In this document: one piece after another, positions 56,335 through 64,000 of the stretch
How the letters are laid out: each line of letters starts with the position of its first letter
Position numbering within the stretch: the first letter of the stretch is position 1
Made by a program: the position numbers and the translations under genes
The notes under the pieces: model-generated
The model's input: the letters and a program-made list of their open reading frames with translations, nothing else
What the model was told of the DNA's origin: nothing
Database searches by the model: none
NCBI RefSeq assembly: GCF_002266285.1
Contig: NZ_NPMS01000002.1
Coordinates: 310,001 to 374,000, forward strand
Source: Virgibacillus indicus
GTDB lineage: Bacteria > Bacillota > Bacilli > Bacillales > Amphibacillaceae
Length of the DNA: 64,000 nucleotides
Direction: 5' to 3'

Positions 56335-58797
56335 ATGATGGAGTCAATACCGGAAATGGAGTCGAAGGCATTCGGAGCGAAAAAAAATACCAGTCATACG
56401 GACAAGCTCCGAAAAAAGCTAAACGTAAAGGTTAGAGCAATCTTTCTTGAAAAGGGATGGCTGTTTTTTATTGTTGGATTTTTACTGGGACGAGCCGTTA
56501 TTCTATCAGAGGTTTCCCCATTTGCTGTAGCCTTTCTGGCAACAATGTGGTTTGTACATAGGGAGATGACAGTTAAATCAATGCTTGCTGTACTTATAGG
56601 GGCGCTTACCTATTCGGTTGATCATAGTATCTTTCTTACATTGGCAATGATTGTGTTTATTTTTCTGGCAGGTCTGTTTAAAAACACAAACAATCAACAG
56701 GTCACAATCCCATTATTTGTTTTTCTTTCTACTGTTGTACCTCGGCTTTTTCTGTATTCCGTTAGTGAACGGCTGTCCTCGTATGAATGGATGCTTTTAA
56801 TTGTGGAGGGAGTACTGGGGACTGTCCTGGTATTAATCTTTATGCAAAGCATTCCATTATTATCACCTAAACGTTATAAACCTGCGTTAAAAAATGAAGA
56901 GATCGTCTGCATGATTATCTTAATAGCTTCTATTTTGACTGGTACAATCGGCTGGGAGCTGTATGGTGCTTCATTAGAACAGGTACTTTCACGTTATTTT
57001 GTCTTATTGCTTGCTTTTGTTGGTGGTGCTGCAATTGGTTCAACAGTTGGAGTGGTTGCCGGTTTGATTTTATCCCTGGCAAATGTGGCAAATCTTTACC
57101 AAATGAGTCTGCTGGCTTTTTCGGGCTTGCTGGGAGGACTATTAAAAGAGGGAAAAAAGCCTGGGGTGGCTGCTGGTTTACTTGTGGGAACATTTCTAAT
57201 AGGAATCTATGGGGATGCCGCTGCCTTAGTACCTTCCCTTATGGAATCATTAATTGCAATCGTTTTCTTCATTCTTACACCAACAAGCTGGTTTAAACGA
57301 ATATCACGATATATTCCTGGAACAGATGAACACACCAGTGAACAGGAGCAATATTTGCAGAAAGTACGCAATGTAACCGCCAAGCGGGTCGAGCAATTTT
57401 CAGATGTATTTGAGGCATTATCGAAAAGCTTTGCTACATCAGATGTGTATCCACAGGATATCGAAGAAGCAAGACGCGAAACAGATTACTTTTTAAGTCA
57501 GGTAACAGAAAAGACTTGTCAGACATGCTTCATGAAGGACCGGTGCTGGCAGAAGCAGTTTGATAAAACTTATTCTATGATGGAAGAAATGAAGGAAGAT
57601 ATTGCAGATGGTAATGAGCCGAATCGCAAAGTTTCCAGAGAGTTTGAAAATTATTGTGTCAAATCAAAAAAAGTGGTTGCTGCCATGAAAGAGGAAATGT
57701 CCTTTTTTGAGGCAAATCGTAAATTAAAACAGCAGGTGATGGAAAGCAAACGTCTGGTTGCAGATCAGCTTCAGGGGGTTTCTGAAGTTATGGATGATTT
57801 TGCAAAGGAAATTTTAAAAGAAAGGCAGCATCATGAACATCAGGAAATGCAAATTATTCATGCACTAAAACATATGGGAATCGATTTGGAAAAACTGGAT
57901 ATTTACCGGCTGGAAAAAGGGAATGTTGATATCGAAATGACCGCTTCTTTTTACAATTACCACGGAGAAGGCTCCAAGCTTATCGCCCCGGTGCTTTCTG
58001 ATATTTTAAATGAAATGATTATCGTGAAACATGAGGAAATATCACCATTTCCAAATGGATATTGTCATTTAGCTTTTGGTTCAGCAAAGGAATTTGTTGT
58101 AGAAACCGGTGCTGCCAATGCAGCTAAAGGCGGGGGCCTAATCTCAGGGGACAGCTATACAACGATCGAGCTGGGAGCTGGAAAATATGCGATGGCAATT
58201 AGCGATGGAATGGGTAATGGAAAACGTGCAAAAGAGGAAAGTGTGGAGACATTGCGGCTGCTGCAGCAGATTTTGCAGACAGGGATACCTGAGAAAGTGG
58301 CAATCAAGTCGATCAATTCTATATTGGCATTACGGTCAACTGATGAAATGTTTGCCACCCTCGATCTTGCCGTCATTGACCTGCATAATGCATTTGTACG
58401 GTTTTTAAAAATTGGTTCAACTCCTAGTTTTATTAAGCGCGGAGATAAAATGCTGAAGGTTGAGGCAAGCAATCTGCCAATGGGGATCATACAGGAGTTT
58501 GAAGTGGATATTGTCAGTGAGCAATTAATGTCAGATGATCTTCTGATTATGATGAGTGACGGCATTTTTGATGGTCCAAAGCATGTGGAAAATACGGATA
58601 TGTGGGTGAAGCGGAAAGTCCGCGAAATGAAAACCAATGAGCCCCAGGAAATTGCTGATCTATTGCTGGAAGAAGTCATCCGTACTAGAGATGGGGAAAT
58701 TGAAGATGATATGACAGTGCTCGTAGCAAGAGTAACAAAGAATAATCCAAAATGGTCAACCATACCGATTTACCGGAATAAGGCTAAAGCTCAATAG
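56335..58797 (+). CDS. spoIIE: Stage II sporulation phosphatase SpoIIE
   Basis: Membrane PP2C phosphatase that dephosphorylates SpoIIAA to release sigma-F, and helps place the polar septum. The 820-aa product has about ten membrane helices (residues 40-320), a central oligomerisation region with Cys pairs (CQTCFMKDRCW near 395) and the PP2C domain (about 590-820) with metal-binding AISDGMGNG and MMSDGIFDG. GGGAG precedes two adjacent ATGs (56335 and 56338). Confidence 0.96.
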   Translation: MMESIPEMESKAFGAKKNTSHTDKLRKKLNVKVRAIFLEKGWLFFIVGFLLGRAVILSEVSPFAVAFLATMWFVHREMTVKSMLAVLIGALTYSVDHSIFLTLAMIVFIFLAGLFKNTNNQQVTIPLFVFLSTVVPRLFLYSVSERLSSYEWMLLIVEGVLGTVLVLIFMQSIPLLSPKRYKPALKNEEIVCMIILIASILTGTIGWELYGASLEQVLSRYFVLLLAFVGGAAIGSTVGVVAGLILSLANVANLYQMSLLAFSGLLGGLLKEGKKPGVAAGLLVGTFLIGIYGDAAALVPSLMESLIAIVFFILTPTSWFKRISRYIPGTDEHTSEQEQYLQKVRNVTAKRVEQFSDVFEALSKSFATSDVYPQDIEEARRETDYFLSQVTEKTCQTCFMKDRCWQKQFDKTYSMMEEMKEDIADGNEPNRKVSREFENYCVKSKKVVAAMKEEMSFFEANRKLKQQVMESKRLVADQLQGVSEVMDDFAKEILKERQHHEHQEMQIIHALKHMGIDLEKLDIYRLEKGNVDIEMTASFYNYHGEGSKLIAPVLSDILNEMIIVKHEEISPFPNGYCHLAFGSAKEFVVETGAANAAKGGGLISGDSYTTIELGAGKYAMAISDGMGNGKRAKEESVETLRLLQQILQTGIPEKVAIKSINSILALRSTDEMFATLDLAVIDLHNAFVRFLKIGSTPSFIKRGDKMLKVEASNLPMGIIQEFEVDIVSEQLMSDDLLIMMSDGIFDGPKHVENTDMWVKRKVREMKTNEPQEIADLLLEEVIRTRDGEIEDDMTVLVARVTKNNPKWSTIPIYRNKAKAQ

Positions 58798-58836
58798 CCT
58801 TGGAAAAATAGGTTCTAGAGGTGATTTTGCTGTGAG

Positions 58837-58905
58837 GACCGGATGAAATGCGAATCAGACCGAACACCGCGCGTGAGACCGAAAGATCATTGTTTTCGAC
58901 CGAAT
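58837..58905. repeat. Four GACCGAA units at 19-21 nt pitch
   Basis: GACCG starts at 58837, 58858, 58877 and 58898 (steps 21, 19, 21) in the gap between spoIIE and yabS. Another unit sequence with the same period class as the other arrays. Confidence 0.65.
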
Positions 58906-59041
58906 CAAATCATTAGGAAGCATCCGCATATCGATTCCTTGCTTATGCTTCCACTTCTAGGCAGTCATCTCCACTATTTCAACGTATACTTCCTGTCTTT
59001 ATTGGCGAAGATGGTAGTGGAATAGTTGGGAGGTAGTTCGG

Positions 59042-59776
59042 TTGAAAAAAGGAACGTTGAAACAAATCCTGCTGATAACGGATGGCTGCTCTAATAAGGG
59101 TGAGGATCCGGCTGCTGTTGCAGCACTTGCTAATCAGCAAGGGATCACTGTGAATGTAATTGGAATTTTAGATGATGATCAGACGGAAAACCCGGAAGGA
59201 CTGGAAGAGGTGGAGGAAATTGCATTATCCGGTGGTGGTGTCAGTCAATTGGTTTATAAGCCATCACTATCTCAAACAGTGCAGATGGTAACAAAGCGGG
59301 CAATGACGCAAACTCTGCAAGGATTTGTAAATAAGGAATTAAAACAGATCCTTGGTTCCAATCAGTCTCTGGAAGATCTTGAACCTGAGAAGCGCGGAGA
59401 AATTATGGAAGTCGTTGAAGATATGGGGGAGACCTGTGATCTGGAGGTGCTTGTGCTTGTAGACACAAGTGCAAGCATGCATGATAAAATTGAAACGGTA
59501 AAGGAAGCTTTAATCGATCTTTCCATTAGCCTGAATTCAAGAATTGGAAGAAATCGCTTTTGTATTTATAGCTTTCCTGGAAAACGCAAGGATATTCAGA
59601 AGGTGTTTGACTGGTCACCGAAGCTGGATGCGATATCAACTGTTTTTCCAAAGCTGACAAGTGGCGGTATTACGCCTACAGGTCCAGCAATCCGCGAAGC
59701 AATGTACCAATTTGGCAAGAAAAGCTTATTAAGGAGCTTTAGATATGAAGATGAACCAGGAATCGAAGAAGCATGA
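59042..59776 (+). CDS. yabS: VWA-domain protein YabS
   Basis: A 244-aa cytoplasmic protein with a von Willebrand A fold. Two VWA-like halves are visible: ILLITDGCSNKG at the start and the MIDAS motif LVDTSASMHDK (about residue 140) with a Thr in SGGITPTGPAI (about 208). It is paired with the kinase gene yabT in Bacillaceae, which suggests a common role, so far undefined. The TTG at 59042 follows GGGAGGT by 7 nt; its end overlaps yabT by 32 bases. Confidence 0.88.
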   Translation: MKKGTLKQILLITDGCSNKGEDPAAVAALANQQGITVNVIGILDDDQTENPEGLEEVEEIALSGGGVSQLVYKPSLSQTVQMVTKRAMTQTLQGFVNKELKQILGSNQSLEDLEPEKRGEIMEVVEDMGETCDLEVLVLVDTSASMHDKIETVKEALIDLSISLNSRIGRNRFCIYSFPGKRKDIQKVFDWSPKLDAISTVFPKLTSGGITPTGPAIREAMYQFGKKSLLRSFRYEDEPGIEEA

Positions 59777-60677
59777 TATTTATATAAAGACCGGAACAAC
59801 CATCAAAGGAAAATGGCATAAGAAAAGCTATTCGATAAAAAAGAAGCTTGGTTCTGGTGCTGTTGGTTCGGTTTACTTATGTGAATCAAATGGCAGACTG
59901 GCTGCATTAAAAATTAGTGAACAAGGTACATCAATGACGGTGGAAGTCAATGTTTTGAAGTCCCTTCAGAAGGTCCAAGGAAATCGTCTTGGGCCTTATT
60001 TATTGGATGTTGATGATTGGATTGCTCCAAGCGGCTCCATGTATTCCTTTTATGTAATGGAATATTTACAGGGGGAGACAATGGCTTCGTTTATTAACAG
60101 GAATGGCAAAGAGTGGATTGGAGTGCTTATGCTGCAGCTTTTGGATGATTTGGGCAAGCTCCATGAATCAGGCTGGGTTTTTGGAGACTTGAAAACAGAA
60201 AACCTGCTTGTACTGAATTCTCCTCCGAAAGTTCGCTGGGTAGATGTCGGTGGAACAACACAAATTGGCAGGGCAATCAAAGAATATACCGAGTTTTACG
60301 ATCGCGGTTATTGGGGAATGGGTTCCAGAAGAGCTGAACCAAGCTATGACTTATTTGCTTTCGTTATGGTATTTTTACAAGTGTTTTATCCAAATCGCTT
60401 CGAAAAAGATGCCAGCCCTGAGAAAAAACTTTTTAAAAAAATTGATGATGTCAAGGCCCTTTCTATCTACCGAACACCATTAAAAAAGGCGATTCAGGGA
60501 AAGTATCTGTCCAGCTCTGAAATGAAACAGGACATTACTGCTATTTTATATAGTGTACAAAAGCGGACTCGTTCAAGTCGAAAATCAAAAAGGGAATCTG
60601 CTGCACCCTTTTTGATTGAAGCTGGTGGAATAAGTCTGCTGGCAGCAGCATTTTACTTTTTTTCTCTGCTTTTGTAA
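59745..60677 (+). CDS. yabT: Sporulation Ser/Thr protein kinase YabT
   Basis: Hanks-type kinase with a DNA-stimulated activity in B. subtilis sporulation. The 310-aa product has the glycine loop KKLGSGAVGSVYL (about residue 34), the ATP Lys in LAALKIS (about 55), catalytic loop GDLKTENLLV (about 147; the usual His-Arg before Asp is Phe-Gly) and VDVGG instead of DFG (about 166). A single C-terminal membrane helix (about 287-308) anchors it, with no extracellular sensor. GGAG lies 8 nt before the ATG. Confidence 0.9.
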   Translation: MKMNQESKKHDIYIKTGTTIKGKWHKKSYSIKKKLGSGAVGSVYLCESNGRLAALKISEQGTSMTVEVNVLKSLQKVQGNRLGPYLLDVDDWIAPSGSMYSFYVMEYLQGETMASFINRNGKEWIGVLMLQLLDDLGKLHESGWVFGDLKTENLLVLNSPPKVRWVDVGGTTQIGRAIKEYTEFYDRGYWGMGSRRAEPSYDLFAFVMVFLQVFYPNRFEKDASPEKKLFKKIDDVKALSIYRTPLKKAIQGKYLSSSEMKQDITAILYSVQKRTRSSRKSKRESAAPFLIEAGGISLLAAAFYFFSLLL

Positions 60678-60790
60678 GAACAAAATCGCAGGAAACCTGT
60701 TTAACGGTGTATAGACTGGTCTACTAGGCCTGGACGCGGCTATTTATTTCTATAAAAATAAGTACCGCTAAATTTATGCTTTCTAGTCTA
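60676..60790 (+). repeat. Degenerate repeat, copy 2 of 2
   Basis: AAGAACAAAATCGCAGG, CTGGACGCGGCTATTTAT and AAATTTATGCTTTCT correspond to blocks of 44762-44845 in the same order, with an insert between the first two. It lies between yabT and tilS. Confidence 0.5.
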
Positions 60791-60839
60791 AAAAAAGCTA
60801 TAATGGAGTTAATCTTGATTTAGCCGGAGATGGGGATAC

Positions 60840-62234
60840 ATGAAGGATATTGTAAAGGCATTTATGAAAAAACATCAATTACTGACAGAGAACGCCACTG
60901 TATTGGCAGCCGTTTCCGGTGGGCCTGATTCAATGGCTCTTTTGCATTTTCTTCACACCATTCAAAACGATTGGAATATTAATCTGATCGCTATTTCAGC
61001 AGATCACCAATTGAGGGGGGAAGAGTCAAAGGCTGATCTTCACTATGTACAGGAGATTTGCAGGCAATGGGGGATTAAATGCATTACGGACACACTGAAT
61101 GTACAGGTATATAAGAAGGAAAAACAAATCAGTACAGAGGTTGCGGCAAGGGAACTGCGCTATCACTTTTTTGCAGAACAGATGGAGAGGTTCGATGGAG
61201 ATTATTTAGCACTTGGTCACCATGGTGATGATCAGGTTGAAACCATGCTGATGAGCTTGGTGCGTTCGGCCAGTTCAAGCGCCTTCTCGGGGATACCTGT
61301 AAAAAGGGAATTTTCTAAAGGTCTCATCATTCGCCCGTTACTATGTGTGAAAAAAACACAGCTTGAGTCATACTGTGAGGAAAATAACATCAAACCAAGA
61401 ATTGACTCTACTAATCTGGAAACAGAATATACAAGAAATTTTTATAGAAAAAATATCATCCCATTAATAAAAGAAAAAAATAATAATATACATACTACCA
61501 TGCAGCATATGAGTGAAACCATTCGTGAAGATGAGCAGTACCTGCAGTCAGAGGCAGCAAAAATGTTTCAACGTGCTGTTAATCTGGATGCTGAAAATAA
61601 TCAAGCATCTTTTGAAATAGATGTGTTTAAAACACATCCATTTGCTTTACAAAGACGAGCCTTTCATCTAATATTAAACTATCTGTACGATGAATTACCA
61701 AAGGATCTTTCGTATATGCATGAAGAGCAATTTTTTGCGTTATTACAGAAAGCTGAAGGCAATGTCCAAATTGATTTTCCGCACCAATTAAAATTGGAGA
61801 GGTCTTACAAAAAAATAGCATTTCACTTCATAAAACAACATCCCCAAAACCCTTTTTATCACTTTACATTGGATATTCCAGGGAAAATAGAATTACCGGA
61901 CGGTTCATTGGTTACTTCCGAGATTGTAGAACATCATAAAGAACAAGATCGTTTTTCTTATTTTTGTGATACGAAGCAAGCGGCATTGCCATTACATATC
62001 AGAACGCGTCAGTCGGGGGACAGAATGAGCTGGAAGGGGCTAAATGGCAGTAAAAAGGTAAAGGATATTTTTATTGATGCTAAAATCCCTAAAACGAAAA
62101 GAGACAGCTGGCCGATTGTTGTCGATAATAACGGTGAAATATTATGGTTAATCGGATTAAAAAAAGGACAACCTGAGAACCAAAGCAAAGGTGCACCTTA
62201 TATTCAGCTGTATTTCACTGATAGGAAAGTATAA
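60840..62234 (+). CDS. tilS: tRNA(Ile)-lysidine synthase
   Basis: Converts C34 of tRNA-Ile(CAU) to lysidine. The 464-aa product has the PP-loop AAVSGGPDSMALL (about residues 24-36), ATP and lysine-site segments LGHHGDDQVETMLM (about 128) and the C-terminal domains. CCGGAGATGGGG precedes the ATG. Its last codons and stop lie inside dispersed repeat copy C (from 62217), so the extreme C-terminus may be repeat-derived. Confidence 0.95.
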   Translation: MKDIVKAFMKKHQLLTENATVLAAVSGGPDSMALLHFLHTIQNDWNINLIAISADHQLRGEESKADLHYVQEICRQWGIKCITDTLNVQVYKKEKQISTEVAARELRYHFFAEQMERFDGDYLALGHHGDDQVETMLMSLVRSASSSAFSGIPVKREFSKGLIIRPLLCVKKTQLESYCEENNIKPRIDSTNLETEYTRNFYRKNIIPLIKEKNNNIHTTMQHMSETIREDEQYLQSEAAKMFQRAVNLDAENNQASFEIDVFKTHPFALQRRAFHLILNYLYDELPKDLSYMHEEQFFALLQKAEGNVQIDFPHQLKLERSYKKIAFHFIKQHPQNPFYHFTLDIPGKIELPDGSLVTSEIVEHHKEQDRFSYFCDTKQAALPLHIRTRQSGDRMSWKGLNGSKKVKDIFIDAKIPKTKRDSWPIVVDNNGEILWLIGLKKGQPENQSKGAPYIQLYFTDRKV

Positions 62235-62362
62235 CTTTTTCAAGGAAATCAGTATAAGTGCATAAGGAATACTTCGAAGCTTTCACATCGCAGGCGAAAA
62301 GTACTTTTTGCCGAACTAAGGCTTTCGCCATTAGAGCTTGGCGACAAGCCAAGTTTTCTAAT
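62217..62362 (+). repeat. Dispersed repeat, copy C (full length)
   Basis: About 146 bp from ACTGATAGGAAAGTATAAC to TTTTCTAAT, with the internal hairpin GGCGAAAAGTACTTTTTGCC and CTTGGCGACAAGCCAAG. It begins within tilS and ends 31 bases before hpt. Confidence 0.85.
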
Positions 62363-62392
62363 GATAAAGGTAACATGTAGGAGGAACTAAGT

Positions 62393-62947
62393 ATGCATAA
62401 CGATATTAAAGAGATATTAATATCAGAGGAAGAAATAAAAGCCAAGTGTAAGGAACTGGGAAAGCAGCTTTCAGAAGAATATGAAGGTAAATTCCCATTA
62501 GCCATCGGTGTTTTAAAAGGTGCCATGCCTTTTATGTCTGATGTGCTCCGCTATACCGAAGTACATCTGGAAATGGACTTTATGGATGTCTCCAGTTATG
62601 ACGGAGGGACACGGTCCTCAGGGGAAGTGAAAATTGTGAAGGACCTTGATGCGAAGGTTGAAGGCAGGGATTTGCTTATTATCGAGGATATTATTGACAG
62701 TGGCTTAACGCTGAGCTATCTTGTCGATTTATTTAAATATCGAAAAGCAAATTCCATCAAAATAGTTACACTGCTTGATAAGCCTTCAGGCAGAACAGCT
62801 GCAATTAAAGCAGATCTGGCAGGTTTTGAAGTACCGAATGAATTTGTGGTTGGATATGGCCTGGACTATCAGGAAAAATACAGGAATTTACCCTATATAG
62901 GTGTGCTGAAACCAGAAATTTACGGCGGTGAAGAAGAATCAGAATAA
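62393..62947 (+). CDS. hpt: Hypoxanthine phosphoribosyltransferase
   Basis: Salvages hypoxanthine and guanine with PRPP. The 184-aa product has [15 protein letters not shown] (about residue 39), the flexible-loop segment [12 protein letters not shown] (about 66), the PRPP signature [14 protein letters not shown] (about 93) and C-terminal [27 protein letters not shown] precedes the ATG. Between tilS and ftsH as in B. subtilis, where TilS-HprT also act together at the ftsH promoter. Confidence 0.96.
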   Translation: MHNDIKEILISEEEIKAKCKELGKQLSEEYEGKFPLAIGVLKGAMPFMSDVLRYTEVHLEMDFMDVSSYDGGTRSSGEVKIVKDLDAKVEGRDLLIIEDIIDSGLTLSYLVDLFKYRKANSIKIVTLLDKPSGRTAAIKADLAGFEVPNEFVVGYGLDYQEKYRNLPYIGVLKPEIYGGEEESE

Positions 62948-63087
62948 GGAATAGTTGAGATCCACTATTCAGGCTTGAAACGAAGCAGGAAAATAAATCC
63001 TATTTTTGAGAATAAAATAGTTGTAATGAAACTTTTTCATATGATACGATGTTATATAGTTTTTCCCCGTTTGGGAGGAGGTAAGCA

Positions 63088-64000
63088 ATGAACCGGATAT
63101 TTCGGAATGTGTTCTTCTGGGTACTTATATTCCTTGTCGTTGTAGGCGTAATTGGATTACTTAATGGACCAAATGAAGAACAGCAGCAATTTAATGTACA
63201 AGAATTTAGAGATGCTTTAAATAATGGCGAAATCGATGAAATGACGATGCAGCCAGCACATGGAATAATGCGTTTTACTGGAACGCTGACAGAGGGCGAT
63301 AAGCAATTTGTCGCACAGGTTCCGGATAATACAGATATAATAGCAACAATTACAGAACAAGCAACAGAACAAAGTGTGCTGAATGTAGCACAGGAAGAAC
63401 AGCCAAGTGCGTTTGTTGCTTTCTTGACAGGGATTGTTCCCTTTTTACTGATTGGACTATTTTTCTTATTTATTCTTAGCCAGGCCCAGGGTGGCGGCGG
63501 CGGTGGCCGTGTCATGAACTTTGGTAAAAGCAAGGCGAAAATGTATACAGAAGAAAAGAAAAAGGTTCGTTTTACTGATGTAGCAGGCGCGGATGAAGAA
63601 AAGCAGGAACTTGTAGAAGTTGTTGACTTTTTGAAGGATCCTCGAAAATTCTCTGCTGTAGGTGCACGAATTCCTAAAGGGGTACTGCTTGTCGGCCCTC
63701 CGGGAACTGGTAAGACATTACTTGCCCGTGCTGTTGCAGGTGAAGCCGGTACACCATTCTTCTCCATCAGTGGTTCTGACTTTGTGGAGATGTTTGTCGG
63801 TGTCGGTGCATCCCGTGTTCGGGATTTATTTGAAAATGCGAAGAAAAATGCTCCTTGTATTATTTTCATAGATGAAATTGATGCAGTAGGACGCCAGCGT
63901 GGTGCAGGTCTTGGCGGCGGTCACGATGAACGTGAGCAAACCCTTAACCAGCTGCTTGTTGAAATGGACGGATTTGGAGCAAACGAAGGAATCATTATGA
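63088..64000 (+). CDS. ftsH: ATP-dependent zinc metalloprotease FtsH, N-terminal part (runs off window)
   Basis: Membrane AAA+ protease for quality control and sporulation control. The first ~304 residues are visible: membrane helix 1 (about 5-25), the extracytoplasmic domain, helix 2 (about 108-130), a Gly-rich linker, then the AAA domain with Walker A GPPGTGKT (about 205-212), the pore segment [11 protein letters not shown] and Walker [14 protein letters not shown] (about 263). The SRH and the HEXGH zinc site would lie beyond 64,000. GGAGGAGG stands 7 nt before the ATG. A TTGTAA-18-TACGAT pair near 63,020 could be its promoter. Confidence 0.96.
   Translation, partial: MNRIFRNVFFWVLIFLVVVGVIGLLNGPNEEQQQFNVQEFRDALNNGEIDEMTMQPAHGIMRFTGTLTEGDKQFVAQVPDNTDIIATITEQATEQSVLNVAQEEQPSAFVAFLTGIVPFLLIGLFFLFILSQAQGGGGGGRVMNFGKSKAKMYTEEKKKVRFTDVAGADEEKQELVEVVDFLKDPRKFSAVGARIPKGVLLVGPPGTGKTLLARAVAGEAGTPFFSISGSDFVEMFVGVGASRVRDLFENAKKNAPCIIFIDEIDAVGRQRGAGLGGGHDEREQTLNQLLVEMDGFGANEGIIM

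Noticed and set aside
58155..58763. 202-aa antisense open frame over the SpoIIE phosphatase domain
   Set aside because: Shadow frame; the plus-strand PP2C motifs are intact.
63000..63869. 289-aa antisense open frame over ftsH
   Set aside because: The plus strand clearly encodes FtsH domains; the antisense product is low complexity.

Overview
The window is a chromosomal segment of an endospore-forming, A+T-rich member of the Bacillaceae. The gene order and the divergence of the proteins point to the Oceanobacillus/Virgibacillus/Lentibacillus branch rather than Bacillus sensu stricto; this placement is inferred from synteny and protein similarity known to me, not from a search. It corresponds to the origin-proximal guaB-to-ftsH stretch of Bacillus subtilis, and almost every gene there has its counterpart here in the same order.

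Layout. 1-4,145: guaB (C-terminal part), dacA and serS behind a tRNA-Ser-sensing T-box. 4,146-15,156: an accessory block between tRNA-Ser and yaaH with a 106-aa orphan, the alarmone synthetase relP, T-box-controlled proC, a zinc-ribbon membrane protein, dck/dgk, tRNA-Arg, a glutamate/dicarboxylate symporter, acsA behind a cre site, a permuted papain-like hydrolase, hmp facing nsrR across an NsrR dyad, and a DJ-1/PfpI protein. 15,368-30,399: yaaH, yaaI, tadA, SRP RNA, dnaX-yaaK-recR-yaaL, bofA, csfB, yaaO, tmk-darA-yaaR-holB-ricT-yabA-trmN6-yazA-rsmI and abrB. 30,731-49,460: metS, tatD, yabE, rnmV-ksgA, yabG, veg, sspF, ispE, purR, spoVG-glmU-prs, ctc, pth, fin, mfd. 49,628-64,000: spoVT, yabM-mazG-rqcP-yabP-yabQ-divIC-yabR, tRNA-Met, spoIIE, yabS-yabT, tilS-hpt and ftsH (runs off the end).

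Many genes serve the sporulation cascade, and several stage-specific promoters can be read directly: Spo0A/sigma-A before spoIIE (with the 21-bp spacer) and at abrB, sigma-F before csfB and fin, sigma-E before yaaH, sigma-G before spoVT, sigma-K before yabG, sigma-H before spoVG. The rest is information processing (dnaX, holB, recR, yabA, mfd, tRNA and rRNA modification, aminoacyl-tRNA synthetases) and nucleotide metabolism (guaB, dck, dgk, tmk, prs, hpt, purR).

The most unusual content is intergenic. Eight gaps carry short degenerate repeats; in seven the repeats sit at a nearly constant 20- or 21-nt pitch and in the eighth (17,417-17,620) at 52-54 bp followed by two 20-nt units. Three of the 21-nt arrays consist of two oppositely oriented halves in exact dyad register. 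There are also a three-copy dispersed repeat (one copy supplies the stop codon of tilS), a 294-bp element with terminal inverted repeats, and a long palindromic element between dnaX and yaaK. Compared with B. subtilis, pdxST, yabJ, xpaC, yaaN and an rRNA operon are absent from their usual positions. No CRISPR array, prophage, transposase or rRNA gene was found.
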